This document shows, one piece after another, positions 38,154 to 48,300 of a stretch of DNA of 64,000 nucleotides. The position numbers were made by a program, and so were the translations under genes. This DNA is from Limnohabitans sp. TEGF004 (GTDB taxonomy: Bacteria > Pseudomonadota > Gammaproteobacteria > Burkholderiales > Burkholderiaceae_C): NCBI RefSeq assembly GCF_027924965.1, contig NZ_AP027056.1, forward strand, positions 496,001 to 560,000, given 5' to 3'. How positions within the stretch are numbered: the first letter of the stretch is position 1; each line of letters starts with the position of its first letter. The notes beneath the pieces are model-generated. The model was not told the origin of the DNA, searched no databases, and saw nothing but the letters and a program-made list of their open reading frames with translations.

Positions 38154-39122
38154 ATGTTGAACACATTTAAAAAACAAATTTTGGTTGCCGCTATGTGCGG
38201 CATAGCAGGTTTGGCGCAAGCCCAAGCGTGGCCCACCAAGACCATCACCATCGTTGTGCCGTTCCCACCGGGTGGCACTACGGACGTACTGGCCCGTGCG
38301 GTATCCACCAAGCTTTCGGCGAATTTGGGTCAGACCGTCATCGTTGAAAACAAGCCCGGTGCAGGTGCCACTTTGGGGGCTGCACAAGTGGCCAAGGCCA
38401 ATGCGGATGGCTACACCTTGCTGATGGGCGCGGTGCACCACACCATTGCCACCAGTGTGTACAAGGGCCTGACCTACAACTTCGACAAAGACTTCGCACC
38501 CATTACTACCGTGGCCTTGGTGCCCAACGTGTTGGTGGTCAATGCCAAGTCGCCTTACAACAGTGTGAAAGACCTCGTCGCCGCAGGTAAGGCCACGCCT
38601 GATAAGTTGGCCTATGGCTCTAACGGCAACGGTACTGCGCAGCACATGATTGGCACACAATTTCAAGTTGTTTCGGGTGCTCAAATTTTGCATGTGCCCT
38701 ACAAAGGCAGCGCGCCGTTGACAACCGACTTGTTGGGTGGTCAAGTAGACATGTCGTTTGACACTGTCACACCTGTGTTGCCCTTCATCAAAGAAGGTAA
38801 GTTGAAACCGTTGGCTGTGACCACTGCCAAGCGTTCTTCCACGTTGCCCAATGTGCCAACGTTGCAAGAGGCGGGTGTGCCTGGCATTGCCATTGGCACA
38901 TGGTTTGGCTTGCTTGCGCCTGCAGCTACCCCTAAAGATGTGGTGACCAAACTCAACGCAGAAGTGGTAAAGATCATCCACACGCCCGAGTTTAAAAAGC
39001 AAATGTTGGACATCGGCGCAGAGCCCATCGGCAACAAGCCAGACGAGATGGCCAAACAAATCAAAGAAGAAACCGAAAAGTTTGCTGGCTTAGTCAAAGC
39101 AGGCAAGGTCACGCTCGACTGA
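38154..39122 (+). CDS. Bug/TctC-family periplasmic binding protein
   Basis: A 322-residue protein with a signal peptide (ending AQAQA) and the Bug motifs WPTKTITIVVPFPPGG and KPGAGATLGA. ATG 38154 is preceded by AAAGGAG eight bases away, so the longer frame from 38085 is not used. Bug proteins bind carboxylates in the periplasm; the ligand may be tartrate or a relative because ttdAB follow by 30 bases. No TctA/TctB membrane genes are near. Confidence 0.92.
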   Translation: MLNTFKKQILVAAMCGIAGLAQAQAWPTKTITIVVPFPPGGTTDVLARAVSTKLSANLGQTVIVENKPGAGATLGAAQVAKANADGYTLLMGAVHHTIATSVYKGLTYNFDKDFAPITTVALVPNVLVVNAKSPYNSVKDLVAAGKATPDKLAYGSNGNGTAQHMIGTQFQVVSGAQILHVPYKGSAPLTTDLLGGQVDMSFDTVTPVLPFIKEGKLKPLAVTTAKRSSTLPNVPTLQEAGVPGIAIGTWFGLLAPAATPKDVVTKLNAEVVKIIHTPEFKKQMLDIGAEPIGNKPDEMAKQIKEETEKFAGLVKAGKVTLD

Positions 39123-39152
39123 GCGCCCACCCATTTACCAAAGGAGTTCCCC

Positions 39153-40052
39153 GTGAACAAAGAAACAGCAGTAGCAGACCTGACCCATGTGATGGCGAAG
39201 TTCACGTCATACATCGGCAAGCGCTTGCCCACCGACGTGACCGAAAAGCTGGGTGAGTTGCGTGAGAAAGAAGTCAACTTCTTGGCCAAAGAGGTGTACG
39301 AGTCCATGCGTCAAAACCAAGACGCCGCCGACAAGTTAGACCGCCCGAGCTGCCAAGACACCGGCGTCATTCAATACTTCCTCACCGCAGGTTCTAACTT
39401 TCCATTGTTGGGTGAGCTGGAAGAAATTTTGTTGGGCGCCACACAAGGCGCTACCAAAGACGGCCCACTGCGCCACAACGCGGTGGAGACCTTTGTCGAG
39501 AAAAACACAGGCACCAACACCGGTTCAAAAATTCCATGGCTCGATTGGGAAATCGTGCCTGGTGACGACAGCGTCATCATCGATGTGTACATGGCAGGTG
39601 GCGGTTGCACCTTGCCGGGTGCCGCCAAAGTGTTGATGCCCGGCCAAGGCTACGAAGGTGTGGCCGAGTTTGTGTTTGACGTCATCACCTCACGCGGTGT
39701 GAATGCGTGCCCACCTTTGTTGGTGGGTGTGGGTGTGTCCACCTCGGCTGAAACGGCGGCACGTTTGTCGAAGAAAGCCATTCTTCGCCCCGTGACCTCG
39801 CGCCACAGCAACGACAACGCCGCCTTGATGGAAGAGCTGTTGACCGATGGTTTGAACGAATTGGGTTTAGGCCCTCAAGGCCTGACGGGTAACAACAGTG
39901 TGATGGGCGTGAACATCGAGTCATCTGCTCGTCACCCATCGACCATTGGTGTGGCGGTGTCCACCGGTTGCTGGGCGCACCGTCGCGGCAAGATCAAGAT
40001 CAATGCCGACATGTCTTACGAAATCATTTCGCACAAAGGATTCACGCTGTGA
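39153..40052 (+). CDS. ttdA: L(+)-tartrate dehydratase alpha subunit
   Basis: A 299-residue class I hydro-lyase subunit with [13 protein letters not shown] (iron-sulfur cysteine), [18 protein letters not shown] and [12 protein letters not shown], all closely matching E. coli TtdA. It dehydrates L-tartrate to oxaloacetate. Class I fumarases and mesaconases are related, so the substrate rests on the strong match to TtdA/TtdB. The stop overlaps the ttdB start by four bases. Confidence 0.9.
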   Translation: MNKETAVADLTHVMAKFTSYIGKRLPTDVTEKLGELREKEVNFLAKEVYESMRQNQDAADKLDRPSCQDTGVIQYFLTAGSNFPLLGELEEILLGATQGATKDGPLRHNAVETFVEKNTGTNTGSKIPWLDWEIVPGDDSVIIDVYMAGGGCTLPGAAKVLMPGQGYEGVAEFVFDVITSRGVNACPPLLVGVGVSTSAETAARLSKKAILRPVTSRHSNDNAALMEELLTDGLNELGLGPQGLTGNNSVMGVNIESSARHPSTIGVAVSTGCWAHRRGKIKINADMSYEIISHKGFTL

Positions 40053-40657
40053 AGAAAATTCTCACCACCCCCATCAAAGACGAAGATCTTGAATCGTTGA
40101 ACATCGGTGACGTGGTGTACCTCACAGGTACGCTGGTCACTTGCCGAGATGTGGCGCACCGCCGATTGATTGAGCTGGGCCGCGAGCTGCCCGTCAACTT
40201 AGAAGGCGGTGCGATTTTTCATGCGGGCCCCATCGTGCGCCAAAAAGAAAATGGCGAATACGAAATGGTGTCGATTGGTCCCACCACCAGCATGCGCATG
40301 GAAAAGTTTGAAAAAGAATTCATCAAACGTACCGGCGTCAAACTGATTGTGGGCAAAGGCGGCATGGGCCCTGAAACACAAGCAGGTTGCATGGAGAACA
40401 AAGCCGTGCATGCCATCTTCCCAGGCGGCTGCGCCGTGTTAGCTGCAACACAAGTTGAGAAGATTGAAGCCGCTGAGTGGACGGACCTGGGCATGCCCGA
40501 AACCTTGTGGGTCAACCGCGTGAAAGAGTTTGGCCCCTTGATCATCTCGATTGACACCAAAGGTAAAAACTTGATTGAAGAAAACAAAGCGGTGTTCAAC
40601 GAAAAGAAGAAACCGATTCTTGAGCGCATCAACCAACAAATTCGCTTCATCAAATAA
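40049..40657 (+). CDS. ttdB: L(+)-tartrate dehydratase beta subunit
   Basis: A 202-residue subunit starting with GTG at 40049 ([14 protein letters not shown]), which fits E. coli TtdB in start and length. It has [29 protein letters not shown] and [10 protein letters not shown]. The longer frame from 39968 is rejected because it would overlap ttdA by 85 bases. Confidence 0.92.
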   Translation: MKKILTTPIKDEDLESLNIGDVVYLTGTLVTCRDVAHRRLIELGRELPVNLEGGAIFHAGPIVRQKENGEYEMVSIGPTTSMRMEKFEKEFIKRTGVKLIVGKGGMGPETQAGCMENKAVHAIFPGGCAVLAATQVEKIEAAEWTDLGMPETLWVNRVKEFGPLIISIDTKGKNLIEENKAVFNEKKKPILERINQQIRFIK

Positions 40658-40675
40658 GCGAATTCACAGCCAAAG

Positions 40676-40702
40676 AAAAATCCACCCTAGGGTGGATTTT
40701 TT
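40676..40702. terminator. Bidirectional terminator after ttdB
   Basis: TCCACCC / GGGTGGA stem with a two-base loop, flanked by five As and six Ts. It serves ttdB and the convergent Bug gene that ends at 40704. Confidence 0.9.
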
Positions 40703-40703
40703 G

Positions 40704-41708
40704 TTAAACGCCTTCAGGCTTGATCTGCGCCCGTGCAATCACAGGCTTCCAACGCGCTTGTTCGAGTTTGATGAAAGCTTCAAACTCGACACGCGTGTTG
40801 CCTACGGCCAGTGCGGTGTCTTGGCTGAGTTTGTCATTCACGATCTTGCTGCGCGCAGCGGCAATAGCTTCTTTCTCTAACTTGTCGATGTTGGCTTTGG
40901 CCATTTTGCTAGGGGCCATCAGGCCGTACCACTGCGTCATCTCAAAGCCCTTAAAGCCTTGCTCAGCCACGGTGGGCACATCGGGCAACTGAGGCAAACG
41001 TGTGCTGGTGCCCGTGGCAATGCAACGCAGCTTGCCCGCTTTGATGAATTGCAGCAGCGCTGGTGCGCCGACAGCAGCTGCATCTAAGCGGCCCGCCATC
41101 AGGTCGGTCAACATGGGTCCTGTACCGCGGTAGGGCACGTGCAAGATGAAGGTGTCTGACACCATCTTGAGGTATTCAAACGCCAAGTGGCCCGCGCTGC
41201 CGTTGCCTGCAGAGCCGTAGTTGAGTTTGCCTGGGTTGGCTTTGGCGTAAGCCACAAACTCTTTGAGGTTCTTCACGGGCAAGTCTGGGTGCACCACATA
41301 CAAGCTGGGTACTTTAGAAATTAACGTGATGGGCGTGAAGTCTTTCGCTGGGTCATACGACAGCTTAGGAAAGATATAGGGGTTCACAGCCAAGGTGCCA
41401 ATGTGGCCCAAGATGAGGGTGTGCTCGTCGGTCGAGTTGGCCACTTCTTGCATGGCAATGTTGCCAGCCGCGCCGGGTTTGTTGTCCACAAACACGCTTT
41501 GACCGATCGTCTTGCCCATCTCGCCAGCCAAGGCGCGTGCCACGATTTCAGAGCTACCGCCCGGTGCGAAAGGCACAACCAAACGCAAAGGTTTGCTAGG
41601 CCATGCAGCTTGTGCTTGTGAGAAAGTGGGTGACAAAGCCAGCGCAGAAGCTGCGGTGCTGGCCAAGAGTTGGCGACGTGTGAGTGCGGATGTGTCGAAG
41701 TGGTTCAC
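40704..41708 (-). CDS. Bug/TctC-family periplasmic binding protein
   Basis: A 334-residue protein from GTG 41708. The N-terminus has TRRQLLASTAAS, a twin-arginine-like signal, followed by WPSKPLRLVVPFAPGGSSEIV and KPGAAGNIAMQ. The frame is open to 41768 inside the neighbouring gene, but that start would overlap it by 43 bases and place the signal peptide too deep. Likely cotranscribed with the Bug gene upstream, 17 bases away. Confidence 0.88.
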   Translation of the reverse strand: MNHFDTSALTRRQLLASTAASALALSPTFSQAQAAWPSKPLRLVVPFAPGGSSEIVARALAGEMGKTIGQSVFVDNKPGAAGNIAMQEVANSTDEHTLILGHIGTLAVNPYIFPKLSYDPAKDFTPITLISKVPSLYVVHPDLPVKNLKEFVAYAKANPGKLNYGSAGNGSAGHLAFEYLKMVSDTFILHVPYRGTGPMLTDLMAGRLDAAAVGAPALLQFIKAGKLRCIATGTSTRLPQLPDVPTVAEQGFKGFEMTQWYGLMAPSKMAKANIDKLEKEAIAAARSKIVNDKLSQDTALAVGNTRVEFEAFIKLEQARWKPVIARAQIKPEGV

Positions 41709-41725
41709 TGTTTTCTTTTCAGGGG

Positions 41726-42724
41726 TTATTCGGTGGTGATGCCACGTTCTTTGATCACGCGACTCCACTGGTTGATTTGTTGGTCGATGAATTTCTTGGT
41801 CTCATCGGGTGAACCTTTTTGAATGTCGCCACCCAGTTGTGCCACACGTGCTTTCACCTCGGGTGACTCCAGCGCTTGTTGAAACGCCGCAGCCAGTTTT
41901 GCCACCACAGGTTCGGGGGTGTTGGCAGGTGCGAACACGGCATTCCACTCGTAAATTTCAGCGCCTTTCAAACCTGCTTCTGCCAAGGTGGGTACCTCGG
42001 GCAAGATGGGTGAGCGCTTGGCGGATGTCACCGCCAATGCTTTGAGCTTGCCTGATTGCACGTGTTGCAAGGTCGATGCGAGGTTGCCAAAGAACAAAGG
42101 CACTTGGCCACCAATCACATCATTCAGTGCGGGGCCGCCACCTTTGTAGGGCACGTGCACCATGTCTACCTTGGCTGCCGATTCAAACAAAGCGCCTGCC
42201 AAGTGTTGGGCCGATCCATTGCCCGATGAGGCATACGACACTGCGTCTTTTGTCTTGCGTGCAGCAGCAGTTAACTCGGCAATATTTTTGGCAGGGAAGT
42301 TGGCATTGACCAACACCACGTTGGGGAACAAGGCCACCACACCAATCGGCTTGAAGGCTTTGAGGCTGTCATACGGCAGCTTGGGGTACAGCGCTGGATT
42401 GGCTGAGAAAGAAGACGCATCCAACATCAAGGTGTAGCCATCGGGTGCAGCTTTGGCCACGGCCGATGCGCCAATTTGTCCGCTGGCACCCGGTTTGTTT
42501 TCGATGATGACGGCTTGACCCAGTGCTTCACCCATCTTGGGGGCAATCAAACGCGCCATGGCATCTGCACCACCGCCAGGTGGGTAGGTGACCACCAAGG
42601 TGATAGGTTTGTTCGGGAATGCGCCTTGCGCCATGGCTGCAGGTGCAAACGTGCACAGTGCGAGGGAAGCCAAAGCAAGCACCTTGAGTGCATTGCGGCG
42701 AAGGTGAGGTGTGTGAGGGGTCAT
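41726..42724 (-). CDS. Bug/TctC-family periplasmic binding protein
   Basis: A 332-residue protein with a signal peptide (MTPHTPHLRRNALKVLAL... ending AMAQG) and the motifs FPNKPITLVVTYPPGGGAD and KPGASGQIGAS. Fifteen bases downstream of the gntR gene and in the same direction, so it may be regulated by that protein. Confidence 0.92.
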   Translation of the reverse strand: MTPHTPHLRRNALKVLALASLALCTFAPAAMAQGAFPNKPITLVVTYPPGGGADAMARLIAPKMGEALGQAVIIENKPGASGQIGASAVAKAAPDGYTLMLDASSFSANPALYPKLPYDSLKAFKPIGVVALFPNVVLVNANFPAKNIAELTAAARKTKDAVSYASSGNGSAQHLAGALFESAAKVDMVHVPYKGGGPALNDVIGGQVPLFFGNLASTLQHVQSGKLKALAVTSAKRSPILPEVPTLAEAGLKGAEIYEWNAVFAPANTPEPVVAKLAAAFQQALESPEVKARVAQLGGDIQKGSPDETKKFIDQQINQWSRVIKERGITTE

Positions 42725-42739
42725 CTGTTGTCTCCTGTT

Positions 42740-43480
42740 TTATTGCAACTGTGCGGTGTACTTGAATGAGAAGGCGTCGCCACGCGTGGTGCGCAGTTCA
42801 ACGCAACGTCCGGCCATGTCAAACGCATGGCGTTCCACCAGCACGCAGGGGTGCGCGGGGGCGAGCTTGAGGCGTTTGGCTTGGGTGGCGTTGAGCTGTG
42901 AAAAGCTCAAGCTGTCTTGTGTTTTTTGAATCACCACGCCGCAGCGTTGTTGAAACATGGGGTAGAGCAAGTCGTCCCACGCATCCGTGTCGGAATCCAC
43001 CAACTTGCCAAACAGCGGCAGTGGCAACACGATGGTTTCTAGTAAGCAGGGTTCGTTGCCGATGCTGCGCAGGCGTTCGAGTTGCAGCACCTGCGCTGCT
43101 TTTGCGATGCCAAAAGCATTGGCTTCTTGTGTGGTGGCCGTGCGCAGGCGGCTAGACAAAATGCGTGACTGTGGGGCTTCGCTGCTGGCGTCGTCCACGC
43201 CTCGAAAGCGAAAGAAACGCATCATCGATGCGCCATCCACGCCTTTGGTGACAAAGGTGCCTTTGCCGTGACGGCGTTGCAGCACGCCGTCTTCCACCAG
43301 TAGGGCCAGTGCTTGGCGAATGGTGCCCAGTGCCACACCGTAACTTTGCGCCAAACTGGATTCAGCAGGAATCACCTCGCCTGGCGTCCATTCGCCTTGC
43401 ACGATGCGATCGCGCAAGGCCAGTGCCAATTTGCCATAACGGCTTTGACCAGGTGTGTGAGATAGAAGTGTGGTGTTCAT
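42740..43480 (-). CDS. GntR/HutC-family transcriptional regulator
   Basis: A 246-residue protein with a GntR winged helix (LAQSYGVALGTIRQALALL, about 42-60) and a UTRA ligand-binding domain (FRFRGVDDASSEAP onward). ATG 43480 is used because the alternative at 43495 lies inside the operator-like repeats at 43488-43508. It reads toward two Bug genes and is divergent from a hydrolase gene, a usual layout for local control. Confidence 0.88.
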   Translation of the reverse strand: MNTTLLSHTPGQSRYGKLALALRDRIVQGEWTPGEVIPAESSLAQSYGVALGTIRQALALLVEDGVLQRRHGKGTFVTKGVDGASMMRFFRFRGVDDASSEAPQSRILSSRLRTATTQEANAFGIAKAAQVLQLERLRSIGNEPCLLETIVLPLPLFGKLVDSDTDAWDDLLYPMFQQRCGVVIQKTQDSLSFSQLNATQAKRLKLAPAHPCVLVERHAFDMAGRCVELRTTRGDAFSFKYTAQLQ

Positions 43481-43487
43481 GCGTAAA

Positions 43488-43508
43488 CTAGACATCTAGA
43501 GGACTAGA
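43488..43508. promoter_or_regulatory. Triple CTAGA operator-like repeats
   Basis: CTAGA occurs three times with an eight-base period (43488-43492, 43496-43500, 43504-43508). The first with its surroundings also forms the palindrome CTAGA-CA-TCTAG. It fills the gap between divergent gntR and the hydrolase gene, so the GntR protein is the likely binder. Confidence 0.55.
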
Positions 43509-43517
43509 ATGTACACC

Positions 43518-44327
43518 ATGAATAAAAAACAGTCAAAGAATTGGGTAGACACCCACTTTCATGTGTTTCATGCAGGTGTGGCTGTGAAAGGTGCGCGCTA
43601 CGTGCCGCCATACAACGCCGCGCTGCAAGACTGGATGGCGCTTGCGCAAGGCGTGGGTGTGACACGCGGTGTTTGGGTGCAGCCCAGCTTTTTAGGCGTC
43701 GACAACAGCCTGATGGTGAGCGCCCTCAAAACGCACTCGGATGTTTTGCGTGGTGTGGCTGTGGTGGCTGCCACCGCAGATGTCGAAGTGTTAGAGGCTT
43801 TGCATGCGGTGGGTGTGCGGGGGCTGCGTTTGAATTTGGCAGGCATCTCGCATGACATACCCGAGTGGACACAGGCTGAACCTGTGTGGCACACGATGCG
43901 CCAACTGGGTTGGCATCTTGAAGTGCATACCGATCAAGGCGGCTTACCCAAGGTGTTGGCGCAGTTGCCAACCGACATGCCACTGGTGGTGGATCACATG
44001 GGCAAACCCAACGAAGCACACGCAATGGATGCCAGCGTGGCTGCTTTGATTGCCCGTACGAAACATGTGCCCACCTATGTCAAGCTCAGTGGCGCATACC
44101 GCCTAGGCGGCGTAGATGCTTTAAATCTTGCTCGTATTTGGTTGCACGAACTCGGACCTTCGGCTTTGCTTTGGGGGAGTGATTGGCCTTGCACCAACCA
44201 TGAGCAACTGGCGAGTTACCCGGACTTATTTGCTTCGCTTGAAACCTGGGTTGGCCACGAGCACCTGGACCAAGTGCTGTCACATAACCCACAGCGTTTG
44301 TATTGGTCTGATGCTGTACCGTTGTAG
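43518..44327 (+). CDS. Amidohydrolase-superfamily hydrolase (2-pyrone-4,6-dicarboxylate lactonase-like)
   Basis: A 269-residue TIM-barrel protein. Metal or substrate sites are DTHFHVF near the N-terminus, VDHMGKP in the middle and WGSDWPCTNHE near the C-terminus, the pattern of the LigI lactonase family. ATG 43509 would add three residues and start in the operator region. It is followed by a Bug gene 28 bases on. A lactone or dicarboxylate substrate is likely but not determined. Confidence 0.8.
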   Translation: MNKKQSKNWVDTHFHVFHAGVAVKGARYVPPYNAALQDWMALAQGVGVTRGVWVQPSFLGVDNSLMVSALKTHSDVLRGVAVVAATADVEVLEALHAVGVRGLRLNLAGISHDIPEWTQAEPVWHTMRQLGWHLEVHTDQGGLPKVLAQLPTDMPLVVDHMGKPNEAHAMDASVAALIARTKHVPTYVKLSGAYRLGGVDALNLARIWLHELGPSALLWGSDWPCTNHEQLASYPDLFASLETWVGHEHLDQVLSHNPQRLYWSDAVPL

Positions 44328-44355
44328 CATCTGTGCGCATAACACTTGGAGTTGG

Positions 44356-45333
44356 ATGATGAAACGATCGACGTTTTTAATAGCGCTCGCCACCTTGGCC
44401 GCTTCGACTGCATGGGCCGAGCCAACGTATCCCAGCAAGCCAATTCGCATCATCGTGCCGTTCACGCCTGGTGGCAGCCCTGATGTGTTGGCGCGCACCA
44501 TCGGCCAAAAAATTACTGAGAGCACGGGTGCGGCCGTGGTGATTGAAAACGTGCCAGGTGCTGGCGGCACTATCGGTGCGGACCGCGCGTCTAAGGCCGC
44601 CCCCGACGGCTACACCTTGTTGATGGGCCATGTCGGCACTTTGGCTGTTGCACCCTCGGTATATCCCAACTTGCCTTATGACCCTGTGAAGTCTTTTGCC
44701 CCGGTGGCTTGGGTGGCCAAGGTACCTAACGTGTTGGCCATTCATCCATCAGTGCCAGCTAACAACGTGACCGAGTTGGTGAAGTACCTCAAAGCCAATC
44801 CAGGCAAAGTCAATTACGGCTCGGGTGGCAATGGCAGTGCCGCGCATTTGGCGATGGAATATTTCAAACTGTCGACCCAAACCTTTGTGGTGCATGTGCC
44901 CTACAGAGGCACCGCACCGTCGGTGACCGATGCCGTGGCCGGACAAATTCAAATGGTGTTCACGGGTGCGCCCGCGTTGGTTCCGATGGTGAAGGCCGGC
45001 AAGCTGCGTGCCATTGCCGTGTCGAGCCCCAAACGTTTGGATTTATTGCCCGATGTGCCCACGTTGGCTGAGTCAGGCGTGAAAGGTTTGGAGGGGTTCG
45101 AGGCCGACCAATGGTATGGCTTGGTGGCGCCCGCGGGCACTCCTACAGCCGTGGTGCAAAAACTCAACCAAGTCGTCAACGCCAATTTGTCTACGCCTGA
45201 AATGGTGGTCCGACTCAAGACCGAAGGTGCAACGGCAACGCCGACAACGCCCGAGGCGTTTGGCCAACTGATTCAGCGCGAGATCAAGCGTTGGCGACCT
45301 GTGGTGTTGAACGCCAAGATCACGGCGGACTAA
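44356..45333 (+). CDS. Bug/TctC-family periplasmic binding protein
   Basis: A 325-residue protein starting MMKRSTFLIALATLAAS, with signal cleavage after AWA and the motifs YPSKPIRIIVPFTPGGSPD and GAGGTIGAD. TTGGAG lies four bases before the ATG; the frame is open to 44128 but that region lies in the hydrolase gene. The stop overlaps the convergent czcA stop by four bases. Confidence 0.92.
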   Translation: MMKRSTFLIALATLAASTAWAEPTYPSKPIRIIVPFTPGGSPDVLARTIGQKITESTGAAVVIENVPGAGGTIGADRASKAAPDGYTLLMGHVGTLAVAPSVYPNLPYDPVKSFAPVAWVAKVPNVLAIHPSVPANNVTELVKYLKANPGKVNYGSGGNGSAAHLAMEYFKLSTQTFVVHVPYRGTAPSVTDAVAGQIQMVFTGAPALVPMVKAGKLRAIAVSSPKRLDLLPDVPTLAESGVKGLEGFEADQWYGLVAPAGTPTAVVQKLNQVVNANLSTPEMVVRLKTEGATATPTTPEAFGQLIQREIKRWRPVVLNAKITAD

Positions 45334-48300
45334 GCTGTTGTTTCTTTTTTAGGTGTGGAGAACCACGCCACATACAGGGCTGGCAACACCACCAGCGTCA
45401 GCAGTGTGGCCGTGACCAAGCCACCAATTACCACAATGGCCAAGGGGCGTTGGGTCTCAGACCCAATGTCTCGGCTCAGTGCCATGGGCAGCAAGCCTAG
45501 CGCGGCCAACATGGCGGTCATCAGCACCGTGCGCAGGCGCTGCAGTGCACCTTCTTTCACAGCATCCAGCACGGTGTAGCCTGCATTACGCAGCTGCTGA
45601 AACACCGACAACATCACCACACCATTCAGCACCGCTTGGCCCGACAGCGCGATGAAGCCAATGGCCGCAGACACCGACAGCGGAATGTTGAAAATCCACA
45701 GCGCCACAAAACCGCCAATCAAAGCCAAAGGCACGTTGATCAAAATCAGACCTGCGGTTTTGAACGAGCTGAACGCATCAAACAGCAACACAAAGATCAG
45801 CAAGAGCGAGATGGGCACCACCACGGCTAAGCGTTGCATGGCGCGTTCTTGGTTTTCAAATTCGCCCGACCAGGTGAGTGCGTAGTTGCGGGGGATTTCC
45901 ACCTTCTTGGCCACGGCGTCTTTCATGTCGGCCACGATCGAGCCCATGTCTCGGCCCTTGATGAATATGCCAATCGCCATGGTGCGGCGGCCCGCTTCAC
46001 GTGCGATGTTCATCGCGCCACTGCTTTCGCGAATGGTGGCCACGCTGCTGAGTGGTGTGCTGCCGCCGTTGGGCGTAGGGATCAAGATGCTGTCGAGGTT
46101 GACCATGGCACGTCGCTGTTCAGACAAACGCACCGCCACAGTGAAGCGGCGTTCGCCTTCCCACAGGTTGGTGGTGGCTTTGCCGGCTAACGCGGTTTCA
46201 ATCACGTCTTCAATGTCACCCACGTTCAGGCCAAGTCGTGCGGCGCGTTCACGGTCAATGTCGATCAAGAGCTGAGGCAGTTCACCTTGGCGGTCAATCT
46301 CAGCGCGGTAGACGCCGCGCACATGGCGCACTTCTTTTTCCACCGCCTCGGTGGTGTGGCGCAGCACATCCAAGTCGTCGCCAGAAATCTTGATGACGAT
46401 CTGGCCATCAATTTGCGAAATCGATTCGAGCACGTTGTCGCGAATCGGCTGTGAGAACGTGGGCTGCATGCCGGGCAACACCGACACGGCGTGGTCCATG
46501 TCTTCAATCAGTTGTTCACGCGTCAGGCCTTTGCGCCATTGCTCGGGTGGTTTCACATCTACAAACACCTCGGCCATGCTGATGGTTTTGGGGTCTGTGC
46601 CGTCTTCGGGTTGGCCCGCTTTCGACACGGTGGTGCGCACTTCGGGCACGGTCATCAAAGCCTTGCGCACGTTGTGCAAAGTTTTGGCTGCTTCGTCGTT
46701 CGAGATGCTGGCAGGCAAACGCACGTTCACCCAAATCGTTCCTTCGTTCAACTCAGGCAAAAACTCAGAGCCCAGTTGTGAGGCCACCAACATGGAGAGT
46801 AAGAAGCCCGACACAGCCATGGTCACCACTTTGCGTGGCTGCGCGATAGACCAATTCAAAACAGGTTCGTACACGCGCTTGGCCCAAGCCACCACCGCGT
46901 TGTCGCCGTGGGGAATGCCTTTGCGCAACATCCAATATGCCAACAAAGGCACAAGGGTGAGCGAGAAAATCAGCGAGCCCACCAGCGCGGTGGTGACCGA
47001 CAAAGCCATAGGCTGGAAGATGCGGCCTTCGTGGCGTTGCAGCGCAAAGATAGGAATGTGCGCTGCGATGATGATGAGCATCGAGAACAACGTAGGACGG
47101 CCCACTTCGTTGGTGGCTTCGGTGATGAGGGTGCGACGTTCTTTCTCGTTCATGCCTTCGCCACGTTCGGCCAAGCGGTGCATGATGTTTTCCACCACGA
47201 TCACCGCGCCGTCCACGATGATGCCAAAGTCCATCGCGCCCAAGCTCAGCAAGTTGGCAGGCACGCCCATGATCTTCAGGCCCATGAAGGTGGCCAGCAG
47301 CGACAGCGGAATGACCACCACCACAGCCAACGATGCGCGCATGTTCGACAAGAACAAGTAGAGCACCAGTGCCACCAGCAATGCGCCTTCGACCAAGTTT
47401 TTAAACACGGTGGTGAGGGTCTTGCCCATCAACCAACTGCGGTCATAAAACGGCACGATCTGCACGCCCGCAGGCAACACGCGTGCGTTCAAATCTTCAA
47501 TGCGTTCTTTCACGCCTTTCAACACCACGCTGGGGTTTTCGCCTTTGCGCATGATGATGATGCCGGTCACCACGTCGTCGTCCATGTCCTGACCCACGGT
47601 GCCCAAGCGGGGCACTGCCCCGATGGTGACGTGTGCCACATCGCGCACAAGGATGGGCGTGTTGCCACGCGCAGTCACCACCACGCGACCAATGTCATCG
47701 GCCGAGTGCAGCAAGCCCAAACCACGGATGGCGTATTGCTGTACGCCTTGCGTCACATAGCTGCCGCCTGCGTTGCTGTTGCCACGGCCCAAGGCCTCAG
47801 ACAAGTCTTGCAGCGTGAGCTTGAACTGGCTGAGCTTTTGCAGGTCGGGCTGCACTTCGTATTGTTTGATGAAGCCGCCCATGGCCACCACATCGGCCAC
47901 GCCCGGCACTTGGCGCATGCTGCGCTCCACAGTCCAGTCTTGCAGGGTGCGCAGCTCGGTGGTGCTCAGGCCGTCGCCACGCAGGCGGTAGCGCATGATC
48001 TCACCCACAGGTGTGGCGTTGGGCGCAATTTGCGCTTCCACACCTTCTGGGAGCTGAATGCCGCGCAAGCGTTCGTTCACTTGTTGACGCACCAAGTTGA
48101 CCTCGGCGTTGTCGTTGTACGTGACCACGGTGAACGACAAACCAAACTGCGTGTGCGAGAACACACGAATCGAATTAGGCAAACCCGCCAGCGCCACTTC
48201 GATGGGCAGGGTGACTTGCTTCTCCACCTCTTCAGCCGCACGGCCGGGGTAGAGCGAGATGACCGTCACTTGCGTGTCGGTCACATCAGGAAAAGCTTCG

